A DNA stretch of 64,000 nucleotides from Candidatus Geothrix skivensis (GCA_016721195.1 JADKIO010000005.1:1052001-1116000), one strand, 5' to 3'; counted from the first letter of the stretch, positions 35,415 to 44,477 are shown. Translations and numbers: made by a program. Notes: generated from the letters alone by a model not told the origin.

Positions 35415-35442
35415 TGCTTCCAGGGGCTGTCCCAAACGGCGA

Positions 35443-36345
35443 TCAGCGGAGCCACCCCTTCCGCCGGAACCACAGCCAGATGGCCAGGGCCGTTAGGGCC
35501 ATGGCGCCGATCACGAGGGGATAGCCAAGCCGGTGCTCCAGTTCGGGCATCCGCTTGAAGTTCATGCCGTAGACCCCCGCGATGAAGGTCAGGGGCAGGA
35601 AGAAGGCGCTGAAGATGGTGAGCACCCGCATGACCTCGTTGGTGCGCTGGCTGGCGAGGTTGATTTCCATGTTCATCAGGTGGGTGGCGCTTTCCAGCAG
35701 TTCATCGGCCCAGGTCTGGAGTCGGTCAGCTTCCTCCACCACATCCGCCAGCAGGCCCTGGTCATCCCGGGCATGCTCCTTGAAGTGCCTGAGGGCGGAG
35801 GTGATGTGGGCCAGGGTCCGCTTGATGACCGCACAGCGGCGCTTGAGGCCGTAGACCTGCTTGATGCCGAGGTGGAGAATCCTGCGGTTGAACAGGGCCG
35901 CCTCGATCTGGTCGAGCTTGTCCTGGCTTTCCCGGAGAGGCTCGTCGAAGGACTTGACGGCCCCCGCGCATAGGGCCAGCGCCAGTTGCTCGGGACGCAG
36001 GGCCGCCCCCTCGGCGGCCTGCTTCGCCGCCCGGTGAAAGAAGGGTTGCTCCCGGCGGCGGACCGTGATGAGAACCCCTTCCATCATCAGCACCACCAGG
36101 CGCCGGGTCATGGCCTGGATGGTGTCGCCCCGCTTGGCCACCTCGTCGTAGGCCCGCAGGATCAGCAGCTGTTGGCCGGGCAGGCGCTCGTACTTGGGCA
36201 GGTTGGGCTGGTTGAGGAAGTCCCGCACCACGGCCGAATGCAGGCCGTAGCGGCCGGCCACCTCGGCCATCTCGTCCTCGGTGGGATCCACCAGATCCAC
36301 CCAGGAGAAGGTGGATCCTTCGGGCAGAGGCAGGTTGTTCAGCAT
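35443..36345 (-). CDS. corA: CorA-type magnesium/cobalt channel
   Basis: The 300-residue protein has an N-terminal cytoplasmic domain with long helices and two C-terminal membrane helices. The signature is FIAGVYGMNF, the GMN pore motif of the CorA family, near residue 260. The protein moves Mg2+ (or Co2+/Ni2+) across the inner membrane. It is the last gene of a plsY-gpsA-alcohol dehydrogenase unit, and its ATG overlaps the dehydrogenase stop (TGATG). Length is normal for CorA. Confidence 0.92.
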   Translation of the reverse strand: MLNNLPLPEGSTFSWVDLVDPTEDEMAEVAGRYGLHSAVVRDFLNQPNLPKYERLPGQQLLILRAYDEVAKRGDTIQAMTRRLVVLMMEGVLITVRRREQPFFHRAAKQAAEGAALRPEQLALALCAGAVKSFDEPLRESQDKLDQIEAALFNRRILHLGIKQVYGLKRRCAVIKRTLAHITSALRHFKEHARDDQGLLADVVEEADRLQTWADELLESATHLMNMEINLASQRTNEVMRVLTIFSAFFLPLTFIAGVYGMNFKRMPELEHRLGYPLVIGAMALTALAIWLWFRRKGWLR

Positions 36346-37409
36346 CAGGACATCCGGCAGACGACTTTGCCGAAGCCGCTTCCGGCTTCAAGGTGACGCT
36401 GGGCCTCGGGGTACTCCGACAGATCGAAGATCTGGTCGATGACCGGGCGGAAGGGCGGATTGGTGGGATTTTTCAGAATCAGGGAGAGCAGGGTCCAGAG
36501 ATGTTCCCGCCGCCCCATGTACGAGCCCCGGATCTGGATCTGCTTGGCGAAGAGGGCCCGTAGATCGAAGGGGGTTTCCGGGCCGGTGGTGGCCCCGCAG
36601 GTGACGATGCGACCGCCCCTGGCGCAGACACTCAGGCTGGTGGCCCAGGTGGCGGCGCCGGTGTGCTCGAAGACCACGTCTACGCCCCGTTTGCCCGTCA
36701 GTTCGCGGACCCTGGTGGCCAGCGCCTTCAGCTCGCCCCGCACGATCACGTGCTCCGCGCCCAGCTCCCAGCACCGCATGGCCTTGGCCTCGCTGCCCAC
36801 CACGGCGATGGCCGTGGCACCCAGGGCCTTCACCAGTTGGATGGCCGCGCTGCCCACGCCGCTCCCCCCGCCCCAGACCAGCACCGTTTCTCCGGGCCGC
36901 AGGGCGCACTTGTGGACGAGCATCTCCCAGGCCGTGAGGAACACCAGCGGGAAGGCCGCCGCCTGCTCGAAGCTCCAGTTGCCGGGGATGGGCAGCAGGT
37001 TGGCCGCGGGCACCAGCACGTGCGTGGCGGCCGTGCCATCTCTCACATGGCCCAGGATGCCGTAGCCGGGGCAGAGCATGTCGTCCCCCCGCAGGCAGGC
37101 GGGACAGACCCCACAGCTGAAGCCCGGCGCAAGCATGACGCTGCCGCCGGGCTCCACGCCCGGCGGCAGCGTCGTGCCTTCGCCCAGGGCCTCGATCACG
37201 CCGGCACCGTCGCAGCCCGGGGTGAGCGGCAGGGGCAGCCGGAGGCCCGGAAGGCCTTCAGTGGTCCAGAGGTCCAGGCGGTTGAGGGCCATGGCCTTCA
37301 GGGCCACGCGCACCCAGCCCGGCCTGGGTTCCGCGGGCGTGAACGCTTCCCGCACCGGCGAACCCGCCGGACCATGCGCCAGGATGCGGAAACGGAAGGC
37401 TTCGGCCAT
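36345..37409 (-). CDS. Zinc-binding alcohol dehydrogenase family protein
   Basis: The 354-residue medium-chain dehydrogenase has the GroES-like half with PGCDGAGVIEALGEG and a four-cysteine structural zinc loop (CGVCPACLRGDDMLC). The Rossmann half carries VWGGGSGVGSAAIQLVKALGA. The loop and the NRLDLW near residue 45 fit a subgroup often annotated zinc-containing alcohol dehydrogenase. The substrate is unknown. It lies 12 bases downstream of gpsA and overlaps corA, so it is in a phospholipid-precursor operon by position, although a direct link is only inferred. Confidence 0.86.
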   Translation of the reverse strand: MAEAFRFRILAHGPAGSPVREAFTPAEPRPGWVRVALKAMALNRLDLWTTEGLPGLRLPLPLTPGCDGAGVIEALGEGTTLPPGVEPGGSVMLAPGFSCGVCPACLRGDDMLCPGYGILGHVRDGTAATHVLVPAANLLPIPGNWSFEQAAAFPLVFLTAWEMLVHKCALRPGETVLVWGGGSGVGSAAIQLVKALGATAIAVVGSEAKAMRCWELGAEHVIVRGELKALATRVRELTGKRGVDVVFEHTGAATWATSLSVCARGGRIVTCGATTGPETPFDLRALFAKQIQIRGSYMGRREHLWTLLSLILKNPTNPPFRPVIDQIFDLSEYPEAQRHLEAGSGFGKVVCRMS

Positions 37410-37421
37410 GGGACCTCCGGA

Positions 37422-38423
37422 CTATTCCGACTTCAGGGACCGGGTCATGAGCCGCCGCACCGCTTCCTGCGGGGCTTCGCCGCGGAGGAGCCGGAGCACT
37501 TCGGCGGTGATGGGGAGCTCCAGGCCGTGTTCCCCCGCCAGGGCAAGGGCCGCCTCGGTGGTGAACATGCCCTCCACGACCTGGCCCCCCAGGGCCTCCC
37601 GCGCCGCGTCCACGCTCTGTCCCCGACCCACCAGCTCCCCGAAGGTCCGGTTGCGGCTTTGGGGCCCCGTGGCCGTCAGCAGCAGGTCGCCCATGCCCGC
37701 CAGACCCATGACCGTGCTGGCCTGGCCCCCCAGCACCTCCACCAGGCGGGCCATCTCCGCCAGGCCCCGGGTGATGAGTGCCGCCCGGGCGTTGTAGCCC
37801 AGGCCCAGCCCGTCCACCAGGCCCGCCGCGATGGCCAGCACATTCTTCAGGGCACCGCAGAGTTCGGTGCCCAGCACGTCCCGGGTGAGGTAGATGCGCA
37901 GCTTCTCCGAAGCCAGCTGCTCCTGCAGGGCTTCGGCGCGGTCATCGGACACAGTGCCGGGAAGGGCCAGCACGATGGCCGTGGGCACGCCCCGGGAGAC
38001 CTCATCGGCGAAGGAGGGCCCCGACAGCGCGCCCACGGGCAGGTTCAGCACCCCCGTGAGGGCCTGGGACAGGGTCTGGTGGGTGCTCTGCAATATCCCC
38101 TTGCTCACGTGGATCACCAGTTCCGGGCGGCTCGCCGTACGTGGTAACAGCCCCCCCCAGGCCTCCGGCGTCACTTGGGTGGGCATGGCCGAGATCCAGA
38201 GGGGTGCGGCGAAGGCCCTGGCGGGATCGTCCGAGGTCTGCAGCCCCTGCGGGAAATCCACCTCTTTCAGCCGCAGGTGGCGGCGGGTGGCGGCCATCTG
38301 GGCCATCTCTTCGGGGAAGGGCCCCCACAGGGCCACCTTTGCACCCCTGCGGGCCCAGGTGATGGCCAGGGCCGTGCCCCAGGCGCCGGAGCCGAAGACG
38401 CCGATGTCCGCGCGGCTAGCCAT
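37422..38423 (-). CDS. gpsA: NAD(P)-dependent glycerol-3-phosphate dehydrogenase
   Basis: The 333-residue enzyme reduces dihydroxyacetone phosphate to sn-glycerol-3-phosphate for phospholipid synthesis. Key motifs are FGSGAWGTALA (NAD binding), VHVSKGIL, ALSGPSFADEVSRG, ELCGALKNVLAIAAG with the catalytic lysine, and GLAGMGDLLLTATGPQSRN. Length matches GpsA. It overlaps the 3' end of plsY by 8 bases, a natural pairing because PlsY uses the glycerol-3-phosphate made here. Confidence 0.96.
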   Translation of the reverse strand: MASRADIGVFGSGAWGTALAITWARRGAKVALWGPFPEEMAQMAATRRHLRLKEVDFPQGLQTSDDPARAFAAPLWISAMPTQVTPEAWGGLLPRTASRPELVIHVSKGILQSTHQTLSQALTGVLNLPVGALSGPSFADEVSRGVPTAIVLALPGTVSDDRAEALQEQLASEKLRIYLTRDVLGTELCGALKNVLAIAAGLVDGLGLGYNARAALITRGLAEMARLVEVLGGQASTVMGLAGMGDLLLTATGPQSRNRTFGELVGRGQSVDAAREALGGQVVEGMFTTEAALALAGEHGLELPITAEVLRLLRGEAPQEAVRRLMTRSLKSE

Positions 38424-39042
38424 GGGTCAGGTCCTTCTTCGCCCCCCAGAGGGGGGATTCGGTGCCCTTCAGGAGGCGCCGGATGTTCTCGTGATGCTTG
38501 AGGATCACGATGAGCGAGATATCTGCCCACAGGAGCAGTACCAGGGGCGAGGCCCCCTTCCACAGCAGCACCAGGGGCAGGGCCAGGGCGGCCATCACGC
38601 TGCCCAGGCTCACGTAGCGGAAGGCCAGCAGCAGCAGGATGAACACCCCCAGGGCCGGCAGCACCATGGCAGCGCGGAAGGCCAGGGCCACCCCCAGGGC
38701 CGTGGCAACACCTTTGCCACCCCGGAACTTCAGCCAGGGGGTGAAGACATGTCCCAGCACGGCGCAGAGGGCCAGCAGGGAGAGGACGGACTCTGCCAGG
38801 CCCAGCTGCTTGCCCAGAAACACCGGCAGGAAGCCCTTCCCGATGTCGAGCAGCAGGGTGACGAGGCCCAGGGCCTTGCCGCCCACCCGGCTCACATTCG
38901 TGGCGCCGATGTTGCCGCTGCCGTGGGCCCGCACATCCCCCTTCCCCGCCAGCTTCACCAGCAGGAGCCCGAAGGGGATGCTGCCGCAGAGGAAGGCGAC
39001 GAGGCAGCCTAGGGCCAGGGTGGGGAGGGAAATCGAGGTCAT
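38416..39042 (-). CDS. plsY: Acyl phosphate:glycerol-3-phosphate acyltransferase
   Basis: The 208-residue inner-membrane protein makes lysophosphatidic acid from acyl phosphate and glycerol-3-phosphate. Five or so helices are visible with the three conserved motifs: GSIPFGLLL, HGSGNIGATNVSRVGGK, and FRGGKGVATALG. The length is normal. It is the first gene of the plsY-gpsA-ADH-corA unit, directly overlapping gpsA. Confidence 0.96.
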   Translation of the reverse strand: MTSISLPTLALGCLVAFLCGSIPFGLLLVKLAGKGDVRAHGSGNIGATNVSRVGGKALGLVTLLLDIGKGFLPVFLGKQLGLAESVLSLLALCAVLGHVFTPWLKFRGGKGVATALGVALAFRAAMVLPALGVFILLLLAFRYVSLGSVMAALALPLVLLWKGASPLVLLLWADISLIVILKHHENIRRLLKGTESPLWGAKKDLTHG

Positions 39043-39109
39043 TCCGGAAGGTTATCAGCACCGGCGCCCTTCCGCTGGCCGGCCCCACCGCGTCGGGAGT
39101 CGGGCTGGC

Positions 39110-40147
39110 TCAGGTGGACGGGTTCGTTTCCCCGGCCCGGCGGGTCCGCCCATGGGCATCGGCCCTGGCGTTCAGGGGCAGCGCTTCGATCCTGGAGCCG
39201 GCCCGAACCTTGGAGGCGGGCCCCGGAGCAGCGCCTTCCGGAAGGAAGGGCGCCTGGGCATGCACATTGGTGCCGTTCGCCAGGGTCCCCTCCACCTTGG
39301 CCCGGCTGTAGTCCACCCGGTAGGAGAGGATGAAAAAGCTCTTGGCCACAGGATCGAAGCCGCTGATGGGACCACAGAGCTCGAGCGTGGCGCCCGAGAG
39401 CTCCTCCAGGCCGGTCTCGACCTTCACGCTGCTGGCCAACAGGGTCCCACCGGAGATCCGGCCCTGAACCTCTACCCTCGCGCCAGTGACCAGGGAACCC
39501 GTGACCTGGGCCCTCGCGAAGGACAGGCTGCATCCTCCGGCCCGGGCCGTCTTCGCCCGGTGATCGATGGCGCTCAGCACGCCATGGAAGGTGCCGTCGG
39601 CCTCCGCGGGGGCGGGCACATGCTCGATTCGCGTGGCCTGGATGGAGCCGTCCGCCCCCGGGAACCCATCCACTTCGACCCGGTCCCCGGCCTTCAGCTC
39701 CGCCAGCTGGAGGCTGCGGCTCGTGGTCGCCGGCCCTTCCTCCCCGATGTCGGCCTGGGGCCCCACCAGCACGTTCTGACCCATCACCACCAGCCTGGAG
39801 GCAGCCAGGTCGATGTGCTCGATGACGCCCTCCACCTCGTGGTGCACCTCTGCGGAGAGCAGCTCGTAGCCCTGGGGTGTTTTCACGGCGGTGCCCTGGA
39901 ACACCGAGCCGGGGCGAAGCCTCGCTGGGCTGCTCGGCCTGCCCTGAGCCGTCATCTGGGCGCTGCCCGTCAACAGGGGGTGGCCATTGAAGGTGAGCGC
40001 CCCCGGTGAGCCCGAGATCATGCCCGCCAGGGCGACGATTTCCACCGATGGCGGTGGCGCCACGCCCTGGCTGCGGTCCTGGACGCCACAGGCCGTGAGG
40101 AGCAGAGCCAAGGCAAGGCTCAGGAGAGCAGTCGGCTTTCCTTCCAT
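39110..40147 (-). CDS. DUF5666-type repetitive lipoprotein
   Basis: The 345-residue protein has a lipoprotein signal ending LLLTAC. The body is made of about four related small beta modules, for example FQGTAVKTPQGYELLSAEV, VDGFPGADGSIQATRIEHV, VTGSLVTGARVEVQGRISGG and VEGTLANGTNVHAQAPFLPE. These have the 'G-x-V-x-V-x-G', 'x-A-x-x-I/V' pattern of DUF5666 domains. The start at 40147 follows AGGGAGGTG. It is probably anchored in the periplasmic leaflet or outer membrane; function is unknown. It is downstream of cinA but separated by 108 AT-rich bases. Confidence 0.8.
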   Translation of the reverse strand: MEGKPTALLSLALALLLTACGVQDRSQGVAPPPSVEIVALAGMISGSPGALTFNGHPLLTGSAQMTAQGRPSSPARLRPGSVFQGTAVKTPQGYELLSAEVHHEVEGVIEHIDLAASRLVVMGQNVLVGPQADIGEEGPATTSRSLQLAELKAGDRVEVDGFPGADGSIQATRIEHVPAPAEADGTFHGVLSAIDHRAKTARAGGCSLSFARAQVTGSLVTGARVEVQGRISGGTLLASSVKVETGLEELSGATLELCGPISGFDPVAKSFFILSYRVDYSRAKVEGTLANGTNVHAQAPFLPEGAAPGPASKVRAGSRIEALPLNARADAHGRTRRAGETNPST

Positions 40148-40255
40148 GCGGCACCTCCCTTGGACCACGTGGATCCACCGGAGACATGCCTTTTCTGGGT
40201 GCGAGGTTCCAGAAAATCGTGGCACTAGGCTAATTCAAATATTGATATGAATAGC

Positions 40256-41491
40256 TTAATAATTTAGGACTAGGTTCAGCTGGCGTCGCAGGAAATCCAA
40301 GGCGGCCCCGCTGCCCCTCAGCTGGACATCCGGTCGATCGCCGTGGAAGGCACGACCGGCAGAGAGCGTCCCGCCGGGCCCCGCCACCGCCAGGAACACC
40401 GCGCCCAGCGGCGCTCCGCCTTCGGCACCGGGCCCGGCATTCCCGGTCACGGCCAGGCCCCAGGTTGCCCCCAGCTTCGCCTTCGCCGCCTCGGCCAGGG
40501 CGATGGTGGTGGCCTCGGACACGGTGCCCTGCTTCGCCAGGAAGTCCGGTGGAAGCCCCAGCAGGGCGGCCTTGGCCTCCGGGGAATAGACGGTGACTCC
40601 CCCCAGGAAGCTCCGGCTGGCGCCGGGAATGGCCGTGAGCCGGGCCGATATCAGCCCGCCGGTCATGCTCTCGGCCACGGCGAGCGTTTGCCCCTGGGCG
40701 TCCAGTCCCTGGAGCACGGCATCCTCCAGATTACCCGCTCCTACCGAAACGAGATCAGCACCCAGCACGGGCTTCAGGTCCCGCCGCACCGCCTCCAGCG
40801 CGGTGGTCTCCCCGCTGCGGACCAGCAGCTCCACCTGGGTGAGGCTGGCCAGGATGCTCCAGTCGAGGTGACTGTGGGCCTGGCGGACTTCGCGGATGCG
40901 CTCGTCCAGGGTGCTTTCGGGCACGCCGGCCACCACCAGGCGAAGGGTGTGGGTGGGCCGGCCCGCCAGGGGCCGGAGCCGCGGCTCCACCTGCTCCTCC
41001 CACATGCGCTTCATCTCCCGGGGGACGCCGGGCAGCATCACGATCCTCGCGCCCGGGTGCCCCGGCGGATCCGGCCACCAGATCCCCGGCGCCGTGCCCA
41101 CGGGATTCCGCAGGGGCTCGGCGCCCATCGGAATGAGGACTTGCTTGAAGTTCGACTGGGCCGGCACCCGCTGGCGGGCCGCGTAGAAGGCCAGCATATC
41201 GACGCGGGCAGCCGCGTCTTCCACCAGCTCCGCGCCCAGGATTTCCGCGAAGAGCTCCTTGGTGAGGTCGTCGAAGGTGGGGCCGAGGCCGCCGGTGGTG
41301 AGGATGAGGTCCGAGCGCTGCAGGGCCTCCCGGATCAGCTCGGCCAGATCCTCGCGGTGGTCGCCCACGGCGGTCTTGCGGTGGAAGGCAAGGCCCAGGT
41401 CCGCCAACCGCTCCCCCAGCCAGACGGAGTTGGTATCCAGACGGCGGGTGGTGAGCAGCTCGGTGCCGATGGCAATGCATTCAATGCGCAT
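40256..41491 (-). CDS. cinA: CinA-family competence/damage-inducible protein with nicotinamide-nucleotide amidohydrolase domain
   Basis: The 411-residue protein has the N-terminal molybdopterin-binding-like domain (ECIAIGTELL, LILTTGGLGPTFDDLTKEL, IVMLPGVPREMKRMWEE). The C-terminal CinA amidohydrolase domain carries ESMTGGLISARLTAIPGASRSF and AVTGNAGPGAEGGAPLG. The latter usually deamidates nicotinamide mononucleotide (PncC activity) for NAD recycling; the former hydrolyses ADP-ribose in some bacteria. Length is as in full CinA. The ATG at 41491 begins directly at the domain; the longer upstream frame has no matching sequence. Confidence 0.93.
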   Translation of the reverse strand: MRIECIAIGTELLTTRRLDTNSVWLGERLADLGLAFHRKTAVGDHREDLAELIREALQRSDLILTTGGLGPTFDDLTKELFAEILGAELVEDAAARVDMLAFYAARQRVPAQSNFKQVLIPMGAEPLRNPVGTAPGIWWPDPPGHPGARIVMLPGVPREMKRMWEEQVEPRLRPLAGRPTHTLRLVVAGVPESTLDERIREVRQAHSHLDWSILASLTQVELLVRSGETTALEAVRRDLKPVLGADLVSVGAGNLEDAVLQGLDAQGQTLAVAESMTGGLISARLTAIPGASRSFLGGVTVYSPEAKAALLGLPPDFLAKQGTVSEATTIALAEAAKAKLGATWGLAVTGNAGPGAEGGAPLGAVFLAVAGPGGTLSAGRAFHGDRPDVQLRGSGAALDFLRRQLNLVLNY

Positions 41492-41565
41492 GATTGGAAT
41501 GGAACCACGGGGCCGGCGAAAGCTCAAATAGGGTTCAACTTGGAATGGCTGGTGGTGCAGATGGG

Positions 41566-41730
41566 TCAGGACTCCAGCCACCGCCGCGTGGCCCAGCGGC
41601 CGAACCAGAGCCCGACCCCGGTGCCCACCATGCTGAGCACCACACCGGTGGAGAAGCCCACCAGGGCCCCCAGGTAGTAGCCCGCCAGGCTGCCCACCGT
41701 GGCGCCAACCCATCCCATGAGCTTTTCCAT
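41566..41730 (-). CDS. 54-residue glycine-zipper membrane protein
   Basis: The protein starts MEKLMGWVGATVGSLAGY and has two short hydrophobic segments rich in small residues spaced like glycine zippers (GATVGSLAG, GALVGFSTGVVLSMVGTGVG). It ends in a basic RWATRRWLES tail. A GGAGG at 41737-41741 on the minus strand precedes the ATG at 41730. Such proteins often insert in membranes or form small oligomers; the function is unknown. It lies upstream of cinA on the same strand. Confidence 0.55.
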   Translation of the reverse strand: MEKLMGWVGATVGSLAGYYLGALVGFSTGVVLSMVGTGVGLWFGRWATRRWLES

Positions 41731-41778
41731 GACGCGGCCTCCGAACGATAGGATGGATGAACGAAGCGGGGTGTGCCC

Positions 41779-42075
41779 ATGATCGTCCACGATCTCGATG
41801 ACCTGGTGCTGGAATCCGACGAGGAATCCGGGATCCAGGAGCTGGGCCGACGCTTCCTGGCCCGGGGACCCTGGACCACGGTGGCTTTCCTGGTGAAGAC
41901 GAGGACGGATTCAGAGGGCGACTGGGAAGGCCCCTTCCTCTGGCTCCACCGCTACCAGAAGGTGGCCCAGGGCTGGAAGCTGGTGAGCCGCTTCCGCACC
42001 ACGGAAACCGCCCAACTGGAGGCGCTGGCCGAGGCCATGGACGGCTGGAAGGACTACTTCAGGCCCGGCAGGTAG
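41779..42075 (+). CDS. 98-residue protein of unknown function
   Basis: The protein starts MIVHDLDDLVLESDEESG at the ATG 41779; a GTG two codons earlier at 41773 is possible. It is acidic in the first quarter, then shows a mixed alpha/beta pattern with GPFLWLHRYQKVAQGWKLVSRF. No membrane segment or signal is seen. Its 3' end overlaps the convergent dinB-like gene by 22 bases. No family is recognised. Confidence 0.55.
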   Translation: MIVHDLDDLVLESDEESGIQELGRRFLARGPWTTVAFLVKTRTDSEGDWEGPFLWLHRYQKVAQGWKLVSRFRTTETAQLEALAEAMDGWKDYFRPGR

Positions 42076-42581
42076 CGTTCCCGGATGACCGCCAGGTGAT
42101 GGGCGGCGTGGCCCAGGCAGACATAGGGGATGGCCCGGGCGCTCAGGGTGCGCCCGTTGGAGGTGCCCTTCTCCTCCCAGGCGGCTGCCGGCAGGCTGCG
42201 GAACAGTTCCAGGCTGGCCCGCCGCGTGGCCTGGAAGTCCGCCAGCAGGTCGGCGATGGGGTGCTCATCGGCCCCGGCGGCCCGGGCATAGTCATCCTCT
42301 TCCCAGCCCGGCAGGGGGGTGGCATCCCCCCGCCCGATGCGCAGGCAGCGGTAAGCGAAGATCCGCTCCGCATCGCTGAGGTGCTGGAGCAGGTCCTTGA
42401 GGCTCCACTTTCCCGCGGCATAGCGGTGGGCGGCCTGCGCCTCGGAGAGCCCTCCGAAGAGGGCGCCGATCTCCCCGGCCTGGGCCTTCAGCAGGGCCAG
42501 CACATCGCCTTCGGGGGCCAGGGCGATGTAGGACGCCATGCCTTCGGAGAATTCGCCGGGGAGGGGTCGGATGAGGCCCAT
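42054..42581 (-). CDS. DinB-family metal-binding protein
   Basis: The 175-residue protein is a four-helix DinB-like fold. The expected metal-ligand histidines are in HLSDAERIFAYRCLRI and GHAAHHLAVIRERYLPGL. It starts MGLIRPLPGEFSEGMASY, so the true domain begins at about residue 20. DinB-like proteins include bacillithiol transferases and other thiol-linked enzymes; the substrate is unknown. It lies 10 bases downstream of pyk, so the two probably share a transcript. Confidence 0.82.
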   Translation of the reverse strand: MGLIRPLPGEFSEGMASYIALAPEGDVLALLKAQAGEIGALFGGLSEAQAAHRYAAGKWSLKDLLQHLSDAERIFAYRCLRIGRGDATPLPGWEEDDYARAAGADEHPIADLLADFQATRRASLELFRSLPAAAWEEKGTSNGRTLSARAIPYVCLGHAAHHLAVIRERYLPGLK

Positions 42582-42591
42582 GGGTCCCTCG

Positions 42592-44016
42592 CTAGAAAGT
42601 CATCACCTTCATGGTGTTCGTGGTGCCGGATTTCCACAGGGGCAGCCCCATGGTCATCACGACGCGATCGAAGGCGCCGGCCTGGTGGTTGGCGATCAGC
42701 AGGCCCCGGACGGCCTCCACCATCTCGTCGGTGTTGTTCACCCGGGGGATGATGAGGGGCGTCACGCCCCGCAGCAGCCCCATGCGCCGGCCGGTGATCT
42801 CGTCCACGGTGGCCCCCAGCACGGGGGTCCGTCCCGCCAGCCGGCTCACCATGCGCGCGGTGCCGCCCCCTTCGGTGAAGGCCACGATCCAGCGGGCGTT
42901 GATCTCCTCCGCCGTGCGGCAGGCGGCAAAGGCCACGGAGATGTCGGTGCGGGCCAGGACCTTCTCTGCCAGGTCCTCGGGCAGGGTGGTGGTGCGCTGC
43001 TTGACATTGGCATCGGCCTCGGCGGCGATGCGGGCCAGCCACTGGACCGCCTCCACCGGGTGGGCCCCGGTGGCGCTTTCCGCGCTCAGCATCACGGCAT
43101 CGGTGCCATCCCAGATGGCATTGGCCACGTCGCTGGCCTCGGCCCGGGTGGGCTGGGCGTGCTCGATCATGCTCTCCAGCATCTGGGTGGCGGTGATGAC
43201 GGGCTTGAGGGCCCGGCGGGCCGCCTTGATGATCTGCTTCTGCAGACCCGGAACCCGCTCCACGCCCAGCTCCACGCCCAGGTCGCCCCGGGCCACCATC
43301 ACGCCCCAGGAGACGTCGAGGATCTCGCCCAGGTTCCCAAGGGCGGCGGGGTGCTCGATCTTGGCGATGATGGGCTGGGTGCCCCCCAGGTGATGGATGA
43401 TGGCCTGGAGCTGCTGCACGTCCGAAGCCCGGCGCACGAAGCTCTGGGCGAAGAGATCCACCTGGTGCTCCACACCCCAGCGGATGTCCGCGTGATCCTT
43501 TTCGGTCAGGGGATCCATGACGATATCGAGGCCGATGGGGTGGATGCCCTTGCGGGACTTCAGCGGGCCCCCGATGACCACCTGGACCTTCAGCAGGTCG
43601 AGCCCCTTGGTGAGGATCTTCAGGGTGATGGCACCGTCATCCAGCAGCCAGTGCTGGCCGGCTTCGGCACCCTCGAAGAGTTCGGGATGGGGCAACGGCG
43701 CCGCCCAGGCGTACCCCGCGGGCACGGGCGTACCGGGCGCGTAGAAGATGCCTTCGCTGCCATCGGCCAGATCCAGGGGTTCCTCGAGGATGCCGATGCG
43801 CCACTTGGGGCCCTGCAGATCGAGGAACACGGGGATGGATCGACCCAGTTCCACGGCCAGGGAGCGGACCAGGATCAGGGCCTGGGCCCGGGATTCCGGA
43901 TCCCCGTGGCTGGCATTCAGCCGGACCGCATCGGCCTCCTTCAGGGCTTCCCGCAGCCGATCCCCCTGCATCAAGGCAGGTCCCAAGGTCATCACGAGTT
44001 TAGTCTTGCGCACCAT
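42592..44016 (-). CDS. pyk: Pyruvate kinase
   Basis: The 474-residue enzyme makes ATP from phosphoenolpyruvate. Motifs seen are RKTKLVMTLGPA, FLDLQGPKWRIGIL, IAKIEHPAALGNLGEIL with the catalytic Lys and Glu, MVARGDLGVELG, ATQMLESMIEHAQPTRAEASDVANAI, and a C-terminal domain with VAFTEGGGTARMVSRL. Two usually fixed places differ: VRLNASHGD (usual NFSHG) and SAESATG (usual SAETA). The start at 44016 gives a tight N-terminus; an ATG at 44025 is also possible. It shares a unit with the dinB-like gene, in a divergent arrangement with the Fis-like gene. Confidence 0.92.
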   Translation of the reverse strand: MVRKTKLVMTLGPALMQGDRLREALKEADAVRLNASHGDPESRAQALILVRSLAVELGRSIPVFLDLQGPKWRIGILEEPLDLADGSEGIFYAPGTPVPAGYAWAAPLPHPELFEGAEAGQHWLLDDGAITLKILTKGLDLLKVQVVIGGPLKSRKGIHPIGLDIVMDPLTEKDHADIRWGVEHQVDLFAQSFVRRASDVQQLQAIIHHLGGTQPIIAKIEHPAALGNLGEILDVSWGVMVARGDLGVELGVERVPGLQKQIIKAARRALKPVITATQMLESMIEHAQPTRAEASDVANAIWDGTDAVMLSAESATGAHPVEAVQWLARIAAEADANVKQRTTTLPEDLAEKVLARTDISVAFAACRTAEEINARWIVAFTEGGGTARMVSRLAGRTPVLGATVDEITGRRMGLLRGVTPLIIPRVNNTDEMVEAVRGLLIANHQAGAFDRVVMTMGLPLWKSGTTNTMKVMTF

Positions 44017-44153
44017 GTCTCCCATCGCTTGCACAGGCAATCCACACACTTTTCCACAGCCCGCATCAAGACGACTAATTTATCACGGGGCTTTTCCTCG
44101 CGTCATGGCGATGCTACCTTCGATCTCCCGAGACGGTCATTGGAGAACCACGA

Positions 44154-44378
44154 ATGCGTGACAAGCTGCGAAACCTCGTAGCCGAGATGGTGCATGGAGG
44201 CATCCCCCTGGAATTGGCCCGCCGCGAGTTCGAGCGGGTCTTCCTCGAGGAGGTGCTGGCCGCCCACGAAGGCAACCACAGCGCCGCCGCCCGGGAGCTG
44301 GGCATCCATCGCAACACCCTGGCCAAGAAGCTCGAGGCCCCGCCCAGCCGCCTCCGCCGGGTGAGCCTGGCGAGCTGA
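44154..44378 (+). CDS. Small Fis-type DNA-binding protein
   Basis: The 74-residue protein has an N-terminal helical pair (DKLRNLVAEMVHGGIPLEL) and ends in a Fis-type helix-turn-helix, HEGNHSAAARELGIHRNTL then AKKLE. The length and the HTH match the stand-alone Fis/HTH_8 family, which bends DNA or acts as a bacterial enhancer-binding C-terminus. There is no receiver or AAA domain here, so it is a small nucleoid-type protein, not an NtrC-like activator. A terminator follows at once at 44398. It is divergent from pyk. Confidence 0.86.
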   Translation: MRDKLRNLVAEMVHGGIPLELARREFERVFLEEVLAAHEGNHSAAARELGIHRNTLAKKLEAPPSRLRRVSLAS

Positions 44379-44397
44379 GTCCTGGTTGTCCTTCTGT

Positions 44398-44424
44398 AAA
44401 GGCCCGGTTCACACCGGGCCTTTT
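44398..44424 (+). terminator. Rho-independent terminator after the Fis-like gene
   Basis: AAAGGCCCGGT (44398-44408) pairs with ACCGGGCCTTT (44413-44423) around a 4-base loop, followed by one more T. It separates the Fis-like gene from the gap pair. Confidence 0.9.
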
Positions 44425-44477
44425 GCTTCGACAGGAGGGACCCGGACCGATACAACAAAGGTTCGGAGGAAGTTGTG

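Noticed and set aside
36663..38147. 494-codon plus-strand frame opposite the ADH and gpsA genes
   Set aside because: It is rich in His/Gln/Gly shadow composition with no start signal, and both minus-strand genes are well supported.
44041..44065. TTTTCCACA-like DnaA box in the pyk-fis gap, as a possible replication origin
   Set aside because: Only one or two imperfect sites, no dnaA, dnaN, gyrase or parAB genes in the window.
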